A stretch of DNA of 64,000 nt from JAAYYY01 sp964579295 (GCA_964579295.1 CAZOGK010000002.1:62001-126000), one strand, 5' to 3'; positions 1-9,252 are shown, counted from the stretch's first letter. Made by a program: numbers and translations. The notes: generated by a model from the letters alone, not told the origin.

Positions 1-528
1 CAGCAGATCCTGGACCTCACGTTCGTAGAGCAGGGCGGCAATGCGGCGCAGCTTGGAGAGCACGGTGCGTCGCTTCGCTTCGGTGGGATGGGCGGTGAAG
101 ACGGGCTCGACGTGGAGGCGGTCGAGCAGGGCCGCCATGGTGGTTTCGTCCACGTTCTGCTCCCAGAGGTGGGCGATGGCGGCGGCAATTGACTGCGGCA
201 GCGGCTGGGGATGGGACTGCCGCTCGCGCTGGCGCAGCACGCGCACGCGGTGGTTTTCCTCGGCGGCGTTGACCAGGTCAAAATAGCTGGTAAAGGCGCG
301 CGCGACGTTCTCGGCGTCTTCCAGGCTGAGCTTCTCGACGATGCCGGCCAGGTAGCGGTCCACACCGGCGTCGGGGTCGCTGCGGCGCGTCTTGCTCAGG
401 GCGCGAATGCGCTCTTCGAGGTCGAAGACGGCGATGCCGGCCTGCTGGCGGATGACACGGCCGAGCGTATCACCCAGGAGGTGAATATCGGCGCTGAGCT
501 GTTCGCGGCTATTGTCACGCGCAGTCAC
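1..528 (-). CDS. ppc: Phosphoenolpyruvate carboxylase, N-terminal part (runs off window)
   Basis: Catalyses bicarbonate addition to PEP to give oxaloacetate, the anaplerotic feed of the TCA cycle; cytoplasmic. Only the first 176 residues are inside the window; the family is normally about 900 residues. The diagnostic motif is FTAHPTEAKRR at residues 144-154, whose His147 corresponds to the invariant catalytic histidine of the TAHPTE motif. The upstream helical part (GDTLGRVI, then DLEERIRALSK) also fits PEPC N-termini. I chose the GTG at 526-528 because an AGGGA lies 8 bases upstream and the first residues match where the family normally begins. It stands alone upstream of its own -10 box (TACAAT at 573-568). 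Confidence 0.9.
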   Translation of the reverse strand, partial: MTARDNSREQLSADIHLLGDTLGRVIRQQAGIAVFDLEERIRALSKTRRSDPDAGVDRYLAGIVEKLSLEDAENVARAFTSYFDLVNAAEENHRVRVLRQRERQSHPQPLPQSIAAAIAHLWEQNVDETTMAALLDRLHVEPVFTAHPTEAKRRTVLSKLRRIAALLYEREVQDLL

Positions 529-567
529 TAAGAAAATCCCTGGTCGTCTGTTACTGGATATGGCCAG

Positions 568-573
568 ATTGTA
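568..573 (-). promoter_or_regulatory. Candidate -10 box for ppc
   Basis: TACAAT on the minus strand, 40 bases before the GTG start. No convincing -35 hexamer is visible at 16-18 bases, so this is a weak call based on the -10 alone. Confidence 0.35.
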
Positions 574-600
574 GCACGGGATGGCCGGCGCAGGGCCATC

Positions 601-1287
601 TCAGCGATCCCAGCGCACGTTGTACTCGGGCCGGCGGCTGCCGGCGAAGAGGCGCCCCATAAGGACGCCGGCGATGAAGCCGCCCGCGTGCGCCCAGAAG
701 GCGACGCCGCCGACGTCGGGACCGCCCAGGGAGAGAAAGCCGCTGAAGAGCTGGAGCACGAACCAGAGGCCCAGCACGATGATGGCCGGGACCCAGCTCA
801 TCCGGATGAAAAAGCCGAGGGGGATGATGGTCAGAACGTGGCTTTGTGGGTAGAGGACGAGATAAGCGCCGAGAACGGCGGCGATGGCGCCGCTGGCGCC
901 CACGGTCGGGATCTCCGAGCCAGGGTTGGTGAGGATATGCGTGGCGGAGGCGACGATGCCGCCGACGAGGTAGAAGGAGAAGTACTTGAGCTTGCCCATG
1001 CTATCTTCCACGTTGTCGCCGAAGATCCAGAGGTAGAGCATGTTGCCCAGCAGATGGGCCAGGCCGGCGTGCATGAACATGCTGGTGAAGATGTCGCGCA
1101 CATCGCCCACGTCGAGGCCGGCGGTAACCTGGGAGGGGATGAGGGCGTATTCGTAGACGAAGGCTTCCTCGGCCGGGCCGGAAAAGAGGACAAATTGGAG
1201 GATGAAGACAGCGACGTTGGCGGCGATCAGTAGGTAGTTGACGATGGGTACGGTCCGGCTGGGAATCTGGTCGCGAATGGGGATCAT
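601..1287 (-). CDS. Rhomboid-family intramembrane serine protease
   Basis: Membrane-embedded protease that cleaves transmembrane segments of other proteins. The 228-residue chain has six hydrophobic segments. It carries the rhomboid signatures: HLLGNMLYLWIFG at residues 78-90, the catalytic Ser132 in GASGA, and His200 in WAHAGGFIAG, together forming the Ser-His dyad. The N-terminal IPIRDQIPSR stretch is typical of the short cytoplasmic lead in many environmental bacteria. It is last in a minus-strand run after the crotonase gene (29-base gap, AAGAAGG ribosome site before ATG), so it is probably cotranscribed with the MFS and crotonase genes. Substrates cannot be predicted. Confidence 0.93.
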   Translation of the reverse strand: MIPIRDQIPSRTVPIVNYLLIAANVAVFILQFVLFSGPAEEAFVYEYALIPSQVTAGLDVGDVRDIFTSMFMHAGLAHLLGNMLYLWIFGDNVEDSMGKLKYFSFYLVGGIVASATHILTNPGSEIPTVGASGAIAAVLGAYLVLYPQSHVLTIIPLGFFIRMSWVPAIIVLGLWFVLQLFSGFLSLGGPDVGGVAFWAHAGGFIAGVLMGRLFAGSRRPEYNVRWDR

Positions 1288-1316
1288 GTGCTTACCTTCT
1301 TGCTCCTGGCGGCTGG

Positions 1317-2108
1317 CTAACGGCCCTTGAACTCCGGCGCCCGCCGCTCCATAAAGGCGCGGATGGCTTCCATGAAATCGTCGCTCTGGAAGAGCTGGCT
1401 CTGCGCCCAGCCTTCGAGCTGGAGACCGCGGTCGAGATCGGCCAGGCCGTCGATGACGCGCTTGGCCATGCCCACGGCCAGCGGCGCGGCGGCGGCAATC
1501 GCGGCGGCGAGGGCTGCGCCGCGGGCCTGCAGCTCGTCCTCGGGCACGACATGGTTGACCAGACCCCAGGCGGCGGCCTGCACGGCGTCAATCTCGCCGC
1601 CGGTGAAGATCAGCTCCTTGGCGCGCGCCGGACCCAGCAGGCGTGTGAGCCGCGTCGTGCCGCCTACATCAGGGATCATGCCGAGCCGGGTCTCCGGCAG
1701 CCCCAGCTTCGTACCCTCGGCGGCGAGACGTAAGTCGCAGGCAAGCGCCAGCTCCAGCGCCAGGCCGAGGCAGTGACCGTGAAGCAGGGCAATCGTCGGC
1801 AGCTCCAGCCGCTCCAGACGATTGAGGACGGCCTGAAAGTCGGCGGTGATGGTGCGCATGCGCTGCTGCCAGCCTTCGCCGTATTTCTGGGCGAGCAGCA
1901 GGAAGTTGCTGACGTCGATGCCGCTGGAGAAGGTGGGGCCGGCGCCGCGGAGAATGACGGCGCGTAGGCCGTTGGTGACGGCGGCCTGGCGCAGCGCCTG
2001 GTCAAGCTGCTCGTAGAGGTCGAAATTGATGGCGTTGCGCTTCTCCGGCCGGTTGAGCGTCAGGGTCAGCACACCATCCTGTTGTTCGCTGAGCAGCAGC
2101 CCGGTCAT
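1317..2108 (-). CDS. Enoyl-CoA hydratase/isomerase (crotonase) family protein
   Basis: Crotonase-fold enzyme acting on acyl-CoA thioesters, usually hydration or isomerisation in beta-oxidation. It is 263 residues, the usual length. Visible motifs are the N-terminal LNRPEKRNAI, the oxyanion-hole region around FSSGIDV (residues 60-66), Glu119 in LALELALACD and Glu139 in LPETRLGMIPDVGG. These two glutamates sit where catalytic Glu residues of enoyl-CoA hydratases lie, so hydratase activity is plausible. The exact substrate is unknown. Its ATG overlaps the stop of the MFS gene by four bases, indicating translational coupling. Confidence 0.9.
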   Translation of the reverse strand: MTGLLLSEQQDGVLTLTLNRPEKRNAINFDLYEQLDQALRQAAVTNGLRAVILRGAGPTFSSGIDVSNFLLLAQKYGEGWQQRMRTITADFQAVLNRLERLELPTIALLHGHCLGLALELALACDLRLAAEGTKLGLPETRLGMIPDVGGTTRLTRLLGPARAKELIFTGGEIDAVQAAAWGLVNHVVPEDELQARGAALAAAIAAAAPLAVGMAKRVIDGLADLDRGLQLEGWAQSQLFQSDDFMEAIRAFMERRAPEFKGR

Positions 2109-3400
2109 ACGGCCGCCTCTAGAGACTCAGGCCGCACAGCACGAACCGGCTGCATGGCGAAAAAGGCGAGGAGCATGAAGACGACGCTGAAGAGGAAGAG
2201 CCAGCGGTACTGGTCGCCAAGAACGTCGACGACGATACCGCCGAGGGTAGGGCCGATGACGGCGGCCGACTGCGAGGCAAAGTAATAGAGGCCGGTGTAG
2301 GCGCCGATGTGCCGCTCGTCCCCAAAATCGTAGACGAGGGGCAGGCTGTTGACGTTGACCATGGCCCAGAAGAAGCCAAAGATGACCAGCAAGACGACGA
2401 AGGTGACGGCGCCTTGAATGACGAAGTAGGCGGCGGCCAGGAAGAGGATCAGGCCGGCGAGGCCCACACGAATGATGCTGCGCCGCCCGTAGCGGGTGCC
2501 CAGCAGGCCGGCGGGCAGGGCAAAGAGCATGAAGCTGACGCTGACGCTGGCTGCGTAGATAGAGGCGTTGCCGGGCGCGATGCCCAGGGTGAAGACGGCG
2601 AAGCTGGAGAGACCGGCTTCGAGGGCGTTGAAGCCGATGAACCAGAAGAGGATGGCGAGCAGGACGTAGAGACCGCTGCGCTCCGGGTTGCGCCAGACGA
2701 CGCGCAGGCTGTCACGCACGCCGCTCTCGGGAGCGGCGTCGCCCGCGGCGCTATCGGTGCGGTAGCGTGGCTCGCGCACGAAGAGGACGGCGACGCCGAC
2801 GGCGACCAGCATGAGCACGGCGCCGCCGATGAAGGGAGCGGTGCGGCCAAACTGGTTGAAGAGAACGCCGCCGCCGAGAAAGGCCAGGATGCCGCCCAGA
2901 CCGCCCATGAGGTTGATAATGCCGTTGGCCTTGCTGCGGTCGACGGCGGGGAAGAGGTCGCCGAGCCAGGCGACAGTAGGTGATCGGAAGAGGGCCATAC
3001 CCAGGTTGGTGATGAGAATGAAGGCGGCAATCGCCAGCACCGATTGGGCGATGGGGATGAAGACGAAGCCGAGGGCGGCGATGGGGGCGCCGAGCAAGAT
3101 CCAGGGCTTGCGGCGGCCAAAGCGGTTCCAGGTGCGGTCGCTGCGAGCGCCGACCCACGGCTGGAGGAAGACGTTGATCAGGTTGTCCCAGGTCATGATG
3201 AAGAGCGCCAGGCTGGGTGCGAGGCCGAAGCCGACGACGGCCGGCAGTTCGCGACCGGCTTCTAGAAGCTGGCGCTCGTATTCAGGATTGCCGGCCTGGA
3301 GAAAGATGGGGATGAACTGGTTGAAGATGGGCCAGATGATGCTGATGCCGAGAAAGCCGAACCCGACGATCAGGGTGCGGCGGTAGTCAAAACGGTGCAT
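2105..3400 (-). CDS. MFS transporter, SLC45/GPH-like
   Basis: Twelve-span secondary transporter of 431 residues. The motifs PWVGARSDRTWNRFGRRKPW (loop 2-3) and a following IAALGFVFIP resemble the sucrose/glycoside-pentoside-cation symporter branch of the MFS, which moves sugars or related polar solutes. The start is set at the ATG at 3400 (MHRFDYRRTL), which has a strong AGGAGG 8 bases upstream; an 18-residue longer version lacks such a site. Stop and crotonase start overlap as ATGA. Substrate is inference only; pairing with a crotonase gives no firm clue. Confidence 0.88.
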   Translation of the reverse strand: MHRFDYRRTLIVGFGFLGISIIWPIFNQFIPIFLQAGNPEYERQLLEAGRELPAVVGFGLAPSLALFIMTWDNLINVFLQPWVGARSDRTWNRFGRRKPWILLGAPIAALGFVFIPIAQSVLAIAAFILITNLGMALFRSPTVAWLGDLFPAVDRSKANGIINLMGGLGGILAFLGGGVLFNQFGRTAPFIGGAVLMLVAVGVAVLFVREPRYRTDSAAGDAAPESGVRDSLRVVWRNPERSGLYVLLAILFWFIGFNALEAGLSSFAVFTLGIAPGNASIYAASVSVSFMLFALPAGLLGTRYGRRSIIRVGLAGLILFLAAAYFVIQGAVTFVVLLVIFGFFWAMVNVNSLPLVYDFGDERHIGAYTGLYYFASQSAAVIGPTLGGIVVDVLGDQYRWLFLFSVVFMLLAFFAMQPVRAVRPESLEAAV

Positions 3401-3553
3401 ACCTCGTCCCTCCTGGCAACAACGCGAATCTGATAGTAACTGTGTTATACTCAACTTCGACGTTTTTTCATAATAGGCGCCGAGGTAACGACTGAGGACG
3501 TAGGAGCCTTTCTATAACCACGAAGCGCCAGGCGTACGGGACAGGAGTAAGGT

Positions 3554-3961
3554 ATGGCAAAACGAGCAGTTGAGAAGACGGATGCGGAGTGGCGCGAGCT
3601 GCTGACGCCGGAGCAATACCGGGTGACACAGCAAAAGGGAACGGAGCGCCCCTTTACCGGCCAATATTGGAATCACAAGGACGAAGGTACCTACACCTGT
3701 GTGGCCTGCGGCGAGCCGCTCTTTAGCTCGGAGACGAAATACGACGCGCATTGTGGCTGGCCGAGCTTCTACGCGCCGCTAAAAGAGGACAACATCGAAG
3801 AACACGAAGACCTGAGCTACGGCATGCGCCGTGTCGAGGTCGTTTGTGAGAATTGCGGCGCGCACCTGGGCCACGTCTTCACAGACGGCCCGCGCCCAAC
3901 CGGCCTGCGCTACTGCATCAACTCGGCCTCGCTCAACTTCGAGCCGAAGAAGGACGACTGA
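3554..3961 (+). CDS. msrB: Peptide-methionine (R)-S-oxide reductase
   Basis: Repairs oxidised proteins by reducing methionine-R-sulfoxide. The 135-residue chain is a complete MsrB. The structural zinc is held by Cys49/Cys52 (CVAC) and Cys98/Cys101 (CENC). The GWPSFY loop is at 68-73, GHVFTDGP at 106-113, and the catalytic Cys121 is in RYCINSASLNF. The start ATG follows AGGAG plus AAGG. It is the only plus-strand gene left of the putative origin, and its end lies 8 bases from the convergent stop of the next gene. Confidence 0.97.
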   Translation: MAKRAVEKTDAEWRELLTPEQYRVTQQKGTERPFTGQYWNHKDEGTYTCVACGEPLFSSETKYDAHCGWPSFYAPLKEDNIEEHEDLSYGMRRVEVVCENCGAHLGHVFTDGPRPTGLRYCINSASLNFEPKKDD

Positions 3962-3968
3962 GCCGGGG

Positions 3969-5213
3969 TTACGGCTCGGGGGGAGCAAAGAGGGTCGTAT
4001 CCACGCGGCCCCAGCCCGGCTCGGCGGCGAAATAGTTGTGTAGCGAGTAGTCGCGCACCGGCTCGATGAGCAGCCGGGTTGGCTCGGCGATGTGACCGAA
4101 TCCTGGACCAAGATACCAGATAGCGGCGCCCTGCACCTCGGGATAGGCGCCGTAGAGCCAGTTGGCCCAGGCCATCTGCGGCAGCGCCTCGGCCGGTGCG
4201 GGCAGCACGTTGTGGGTCCAGCCCCACTCGGTGATGAGCACGGTGGGCCGGGGGATGCCGGCAAGGTCCACGGCCTCAAAGAGGAGCTGAAAACGGCCAA
4301 CCATCCATGGATAGTCGAGGCCCACGTCGCCGGCCGCCAGGCTGTACTCATGCAGGGCGACGGCGATGCGGTCGGGGTGATCGCCAGCCAGCCGCAGGAA
4401 GTCGAGCATGGCGGGGTCGCGCCAGTGGTAGGGCTCGGGCTCGCCGGCCGACCAGCCAAAGGCGGCCCAGCGGAAGCCGTCGTCAAGGGCGAGTAGGGCT
4501 GTCTTGCGGGCAAAGAGGCCCAGCCAGTTGGCCCGATGCTTATCTACCTCGTTGATAGTCTCCAGCCAGACGAGCGCGGGATCAAGTTCAGGCGGGAAAG
4601 CGTCGCGGTGGCGCTCCCAATGGATGACGGCAGCCTCTTCCGGTGGCCGGCTGTAGTCAGGAATATCCCAGTAGGTGCTGCCGCCATCGCTGCGCCGGTA
4701 GATAAGGACATGGGGCACGCCGCTCGCCTGCATCATCGCCTGCGCCTCCATGATCGGCTCGGCATTGTCCACGCTCTTCAGCACAAAGGGGATGCCGGCC
4801 GCGTCGAGGGCGGCCATCCAGTCGAGCAGCAGGGGATCGGTAGGGCCGTCGTCCGGGCCGACGTGGAAGCCGATACGCGCCAGGCGCAGCTCCTTGCCCT
4901 CCGCCTCCAGCGCGGCGCGCACGCTCTCCACGTCAAACGGTGTGGTGGTCGATATGGCGACAGGCGGCGGTAAGGGCGGCGGGAGGACGACGGCGCCGTT
5001 GGCAATGAGGGGCAGCAGTGTTGTCGTGCTTGTCAGTGGCACGGTCACGAGCTGTGAAGGACGCAGCTCCAGAGCGCTCGCCGCGGCCGGAGGGACGTCG
5101 CCGGGCGGGCCCTGCCACGCCGAGAGGCGCGCGGCGCCAGCCAGCATGGCGATGCCGAGCAGGGCAACCAGCAGCGGGCCTGCCAACGAGAAAACGCGAC
5201 TCCTCCGTGTCAC
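3969..5213 (-). CDS. Secreted protein with clan GH-A-like (TIM-barrel glycosidase) domain
   Basis: Exported 414-residue protein. An N-terminal hydrophobic signal or anchor lies at about residues 8-28, then a Pro/Thr-rich linker to about 92. A catalytic-type domain follows. ETINEVDKH places an Asn221-Glu222 pair like the acid/base of clan GH-A enzymes, and VLITEWGW places Glu329 where the nucleophile would be. This supports a retaining glycoside hydrolase, but substrate and even activity are inference. The GTG start at 5213 has no Shine-Dalgarno site. A TTTACA-16-TAGAAT promoter ends 7 bases upstream, so the mRNA may be leaderless. A related glycosidase-like domain occurs in the lipoprotein at 31472-34174. 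Confidence 0.72.
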   Translation of the reverse strand: MTRRSRVFSLAGPLLVALLGIAMLAGAARLSAWQGPPGDVPPAAASALELRPSQLVTVPLTSTTTLLPLIANGAVVLPPPLPPPVAISTTTPFDVESVRAALEAEGKELRLARIGFHVGPDDGPTDPLLLDWMAALDAAGIPFVLKSVDNAEPIMEAQAMMQASGVPHVLIYRRSDGGSTYWDIPDYSRPPEEAAVIHWERHRDAFPPELDPALVWLETINEVDKHRANWLGLFARKTALLALDDGFRWAAFGWSAGEPEPYHWRDPAMLDFLRLAGDHPDRIAVALHEYSLAAGDVGLDYPWMVGRFQLLFEAVDLAGIPRPTVLITEWGWTHNVLPAPAEALPQMAWANWLYGAYPEVQGAAIWYLGPGFGHIAEPTRLLIEPVRDYSLHNYFAAEPGWGRVDTTLFAPPEP

Positions 5214-5219
5214 ACGGCT

Positions 5220-5247
5220 ATTCTAACCGCTAGACGCTCCATGTAAA
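5220..5247 (-). promoter_or_regulatory. Promoter of the GH-A-like gene
   Basis: Minus-strand TTTACA (5247-5242), 16-base spacer, TAGAAT (5225-5220). Predicted transcription start falls on or next to the GTG start codon at 5213, suggesting a leaderless transcript. Confidence 0.6.
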
Positions 5248-5293
5248 TAGACTGCTTACCGGCAATAACGGGCTGTTCATGTAAGCGCCGCCG

Positions 5294-6271
5294 CTAATCA
5301 CCGATGCGGATGCGCGGATCGAGCCAGGCGTAAAGCAGGTCGGCCGCCAGGTTCGCCAGGGCAAAGCCGAGCACGGTGACCATTGTCACCGCCTGCAGCA
5401 GCGGCAGATCACGGCGGTCGATGGCGAAGAGCAGGAGGCGGCCGAGCCCCGGGTAATTGAAGACGTTCTCGACGACGATCAGGCCACTGATGAGCCAGCC
5501 GAAACTGATGGCGACGACGGTTATGGTGGGCAGCAAGGCATTGCGCAGGACGTGGCGCACGACGACGGTACGGCGCGGCAACCCCTTGAGGATAGCCGTG
5601 CGCACGTAAGGGCGGCGCAGCTCGGCGGCGACGCCGGCCCGCGTGAGGCGGGCAATATAGGCCAGCAGCACGAGCGTGGCGGTGAGCGCGGGCAGAATGA
5701 GCATGGGCAGCGCTTCGGCAAAGGCGGCGCCGGGGGGCACCGAGCTATTGGCAGGAAAGGGGCTGACGTCAAAGCGCTGCTGTAGCCAGCCGTTGAGGCG
5801 GAAGGCAAGCAGCTCGATGAGGACGAGACCAGTGACGAACTCCGGCAGGCCGACGACGGCCAGCGAGCCGATGCTGATCAGGCTATCAAGTGGGCGACCG
5901 GCGTTGAGGCCGGCAATGACGCCGAAAAAGATTGCCAGCGGAACGGCGATGACCATCGTCACCAGGGCCAGCCGCAGCGAATTGCGCAGGCGCTCGACGA
6001 CGAGCGGCTGGATAGCAGAGCGGGTGCTGAACGCCTCTCCCCAGTCGCCCTGGAGGAAGTCGCCCAGCCAGCGAAGGTATTGGGTAGCGACCGGGTCGTC
6101 GAGGCCAAGCCGCTGGCGACAGGCGCTGAGGGCGGCGTCTCCCACCTCGCGGCCGAGGATGACGCGGCAGACGTCGCCCGGGAGAAGCTGGGTGACGGCA
6201 AAGACGACCAGCGAGGTTAGCAGCAGGGTGAGCAGGAGAAAGAGGATGCGGCGCAGCAGGTAGGAGGCCAT
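5294..6271 (-). CDS. Dipeptide/oligopeptide ABC transporter permease, DppB/OppB type
   Basis: Inner-membrane permease of a peptide-type ABC importer, 325 residues with about six spans. It begins MASYLLRRILFLLLTLL, then has LLPGDVCRVILGRE, the large periplasmic loop with LGLDDPVATQYLRWLGDFLQGDWG typical of DppB, and the EAA-like coupling loop ILKGLPRRTVVVRHVLRNALLP. The start ATG at 6271 is one base after the stop of the ATPase gene; a longer frame upstream only reads antisense into that gene. It is the last gene of the operon binding protein, permease, double ATPase, permease. Confidence 0.93.
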   Translation of the reverse strand: MASYLLRRILFLLLTLLLTSLVVFAVTQLLPGDVCRVILGREVGDAALSACRQRLGLDDPVATQYLRWLGDFLQGDWGEAFSTRSAIQPLVVERLRNSLRLALVTMVIAVPLAIFFGVIAGLNAGRPLDSLISIGSLAVVGLPEFVTGLVLIELLAFRLNGWLQQRFDVSPFPANSSVPPGAAFAEALPMLILPALTATLVLLAYIARLTRAGVAAELRRPYVRTAILKGLPRRTVVVRHVLRNALLPTITVVAISFGWLISGLIVVENVFNYPGLGRLLLFAIDRRDLPLLQAVTMVTVLGFALANLAADLLYAWLDPRIRIGD

Positions 6272-6272
6272 C

Positions 6273-8360
6273 TCAGTCGCCTTCCCCGGCATCGTCGCCG
6301 AAAATGGCGCGCTGCTCCGCCGCCAGCGTTTCCAGCGGGATGTGGCAGAGGATGCGATCGCCAGCGGCGGTGACGCGCCACGGCGGGCGCTCTTCGACGC
6401 AGATATCACCCAGGAAGCGGGGACAGCGCGGGTGAAACGGGCAGCCGTGAGTGACTGCCCGCTGGCCGGCGACCTCGCCGGCGAGGCGGATGGGCGGCGG
6501 CTGTGCCGCAGGGTCGAGCCGGGGCACCGCGGCCAGCAGCGCCTCGGTATAGGGATGGAACGGGGGCTGCAGCAGTGTGGCCGCGCCGACCAGCTCCATC
6601 AGCTCGCCGGCATAGACGACGGCAATGACGTCGGCAAGATAGGCGACAACAGCCAGGTCGTGGCTGATGAAAAAGATGCTGGTCTGGTGTTCGGCCTGCA
6701 GGCGACGAATGAGGTTGAGCACCGATGCCTGCACCGAGACGTCGAGGCTGCTGACCGGCTCATCGGCGACCAGCAGCGCCGGGTTGGCGGCAAAGGCGCG
6801 GGCCAGCGCGACCCGCTGTTTCTCGCCGCCGCTTAGCTGGCCGGGCAGACGTCGCGCATAAGAAGGCGGCAGGCGCACATCGGCCAGCAGTGCGTCCACC
6901 GCTTCTTCTGCCTGGCGGCGGCTGAGGCCGCGTAGCCGCATGAGCGGGCGGCGCAGCGTCTGGCCAACGGTGCGGTAAGGGTTGAGCGCCTCATCCGGGT
7001 TCTGGAAGACGATTTGCAGCTGCTTAAGGGTCTCCAGCGGTCGCTTCGCAAGGCCAGAGGGCAGCGCCAAGCCCAGCAAGGTCATCTCGCCGCCGCTAAT
7101 CTCCTGCAGGCCGACGATGGCGCGGGCCAGCGTCGTCTTGCCGCTGCCGCTTTCGCCGACGACGCCCAACGTCTGCCGGGCGGGCACGTCCAGATCGACC
7201 TGGTGGACAGCGCGCACTGCATGGGGGCGGCGGCCGCGCAGCAGGGCCTGCAGGGAAAGGCCGGGAGGGAACTCGACGGAGAGATCGCGCAGCGAGAGGA
7301 GCGGCGTGGCCGCCGGCGCCGGCGCGGCGGCCGGGCTGTCGGGCGGCCTAGCAGCGGGAAAGGCAGCGGTGACCGCGCCGGCCAGGATCTCGGGCCAGCG
7401 ATGGCAGCGGACATGACGCCCAGGGAGCGGCTCGTCCAGTGGCGGGCGCTTCTCGTGGCAGATATCGATGGCCAGGGGGCAGCGGTCGGCGTAGACGCAG
7501 GCGGGCGGGCGCCGGCCGAGGGGCGGGATCTGGCCGGGGATGGCCTGCAGACCTGCTACGTCCTGCCGCGAGCGCAGCCGGGGCACGCTGTCGATGAGGC
7601 CGCGCGTATAGGGGTGCAGTGGCTGCTCAAAGAGCTGGCGCGTAGGCGCACTCTCCACCAGCTCGCCGGCGTAGAGGACGGCGACACGGTCACAAATCTG
7701 CGAGACAACGCCGAGATTATGGGTGACGTAGAGAGTGGCCGTGTCGCGCTCGCGGATGAGGTCGCCCAGCAGGTCGAGGATAGCCGCCTGGGTGGTCACG
7801 TCGAGGGCGGTAGTCGGCTCGTCGAGCACCAGCAGCGCCGGCTCCAGGCTGAGCGCCATGGCGATCATGACGCGCTGCTGCATGCCTCCGCTGAGCTGGT
7901 GGGGATAGCTGGCCGCGACGCGCTCCGGGTCGGCCAGGCGGACCATGCCGAGGAGGGAGACGGCCCGTGCCCGCGCCTGTTCGCGCCCCAAGTTGCGATG
8001 CCGGCGCAGCCCTTCGGCCATCTGCTCGCCGACCCGGAGCGAGGGATTGAGCGCCGAGAGCGGGTCCTGGGGCACCAGCGCCAGCTCCTCGCCCCAGACG
8101 GTTTCTAGCTGGCGGCGGGAGAGGCGCAATAGATCCCGGTCCTGAAAATGGATAGTGCCGTGGAGGACGCGGCCCTGGCCGGGGTAGCCCATGGCAGCCA
8201 GGGCCACAGTCGATTTGCCGGAGCCGCTTTCGCCGACCAGGCCGTAGCTCTCGCCGGCATGAATGACGAGCGAGAAGTCCTGCACGGCGGGCAGCCAGCG
8301 GTCGCCCTGCTGATAGGCCACGGTGAGGCCGGCGATGTCGAGGACAGGGAGCGCCGCCAT
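6273..8360 (-). CDS. Fused double ATPase of peptide ABC transporter (DppD-DppF in one chain)
   Basis: Energy-coupling subunit, 695 residues, holding two complete ABC ATPases that are usually separate proteins. First half: Walker A GESGSGKST at 43-51, signature LSGGMQQ at 156-162, Walker B LLVLDEP at 176-182. Second half: Walker A GESGSGKTT at 402-410, signature LSGGEKQ at 509-515, Walker B LLVADEP at 529-535. Each half ends in the oligopeptide C-terminal extension; cysteines 288, 294, 301 and 319 of the first half resemble the cluster seen in some DppD proteins. A Pro/Ala linker (about 336-352) joins them. The start ATG at 8360 lies one base from the permease stop. Upstream in-frame sequence is antisense to the permease and is not coding. 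Confidence 0.93.
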   Translation of the reverse strand: MAALPVLDIAGLTVAYQQGDRWLPAVQDFSLVIHAGESYGLVGESGSGKSTVALAAMGYPGQGRVLHGTIHFQDRDLLRLSRRQLETVWGEELALVPQDPLSALNPSLRVGEQMAEGLRRHRNLGREQARARAVSLLGMVRLADPERVAASYPHQLSGGMQQRVMIAMALSLEPALLVLDEPTTALDVTTQAAILDLLGDLIRERDTATLYVTHNLGVVSQICDRVAVLYAGELVESAPTRQLFEQPLHPYTRGLIDSVPRLRSRQDVAGLQAIPGQIPPLGRRPPACVYADRCPLAIDICHEKRPPLDEPLPGRHVRCHRWPEILAGAVTAAFPAARPPDSPAAAPAPAATPLLSLRDLSVEFPPGLSLQALLRGRRPHAVRAVHQVDLDVPARQTLGVVGESGSGKTTLARAIVGLQEISGGEMTLLGLALPSGLAKRPLETLKQLQIVFQNPDEALNPYRTVGQTLRRPLMRLRGLSRRQAEEAVDALLADVRLPPSYARRLPGQLSGGEKQRVALARAFAANPALLVADEPVSSLDVSVQASVLNLIRRLQAEHQTSIFFISHDLAVVAYLADVIAVVYAGELMELVGAATLLQPPFHPYTEALLAAVPRLDPAAQPPPIRLAGEVAGQRAVTHGCPFHPRCPRFLGDICVEERPPWRVTAAGDRILCHIPLETLAAEQRAIFGDDAGEGD

Positions 8361-8361
8361 G

Positions 8362-9252
8362 CTAGGCTTCCTGTCCCTGCAGCAGGCGACGCAGGCCATC
8401 GGCCATAAGGTTGACGCCGACGACGAGAAGGGCAATGGCGCCGGCGGGGAAATAGAGCGCCCAGGGGGTCTGCTGCACGTTCTGGCGCGCCTCCTCGACC
8501 ATGAGACCCCAGTCCGGGCTGGGCGGCTGCACGCCGACGCCGAGGAAGCCGAGCGAAGCGACCAGGAAGATGGCGTACGAGAAGCGCAGCGCCGCCTCGA
8601 CGGCCAGCGCCGGCAGGACGCTGGGCAATATCTCACGGAAGAGAATGGTCGGCAGTGGCTCGCCCTGAGTACGGGCCGCCTCGATGAAGCCCAGCTTCTT
8701 GACGCCCAGCACGACGCTGCGCACCACGCGGGCGACGATGGGTGTGTAGACGACGAGGATGACGAGCAGGACGCTGTAGCGCGACGGGCCAATGGCGCCG
8801 AGCAGTAGCAGGGCCAGCAGCAGGGCGGGCATAGCCAGGAGGCTATCGAAGAAGCGCATGATCAGCTCGTCGACGTAGCGGCCGGCATAGCCGCTGAAGA
8901 GGCCAATGGCGGCGCCGGCGATGACCGCCAGGAGGGAGCCGGCGCCGGCGAGGCTGAAGATGTCACGCGCGCCGAGGATGACCCGGCTGAAGACATCGCG
9001 CCCGAGGCGATCTGTGCCGAAGAGATGGGCCGGCGAGGGCGGCTGGCGGGCGTCGGCGGAGATTTGCTCGTTGACCCCATAGGGAGCGATGAGCGGGCCG
9101 AATAGGGCCAGCAGGAGGAAGAGAAGGACGACGGCCAGGCCAAACGCGGCGGTCGGTTGTGCAGTCAGCCAGCGAAACGGACGCCCGGCGCCCGGGCGGC
9201 TGGCGCCCAGGCGACTGGCGGCGTCTGGTGGCGAGATGAGGGAATCGGCCAT
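8362..9252 (-). CDS. Dipeptide/oligopeptide ABC transporter permease, DppC/OppC type
   Basis: Second permease of the importer, 296 residues. After a Pro/Ala-rich cytoplasmic start comes the first span (about 35-58), followed by the DppC hallmark FGTDRLGRDVFSRVILGAR. The coupling loop FIEAARTQGEPLPTILFREILP and the late motif SLGFLGVGVQPPSPDWG are also characteristic. It pairs with the DppB-type permease two genes downstream. A strong hairpin separates it from the binding-protein gene, which could lower its expression relative to the binding protein. Confidence 0.94.
   Translation of the reverse strand: MADSLISPPDAASRLGASRPGAGRPFRWLTAQPTAAFGLAVVLLFLLLALFGPLIAPYGVNEQISADARQPPSPAHLFGTDRLGRDVFSRVILGARDIFSLAGAGSLLAVIAGAAIGLFSGYAGRYVDELIMRFFDSLLAMPALLLALLLLGAIGPSRYSVLLVILVVYTPIVARVVRSVVLGVKKLGFIEAARTQGEPLPTILFREILPSVLPALAVEAALRFSYAIFLVASLGFLGVGVQPPSPDWGLMVEEARQNVQQTPWALYFPAGAIALLVVGVNLMADGLRRLLQGQEA

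Noticed and set aside
2309..2983. Highly acidic plus-strand frame opposite the MFS transporter
   Set aside because: Antisense of hydrophobic spans gives Asp/Glu/Gly-rich nonsense; no ribosome site.
7014..8108. Plus-strand frame opposite the fused ABC ATPase
   Set aside because: Gln/Arg/Gly-rich antisense reading of conserved ATPase motifs.
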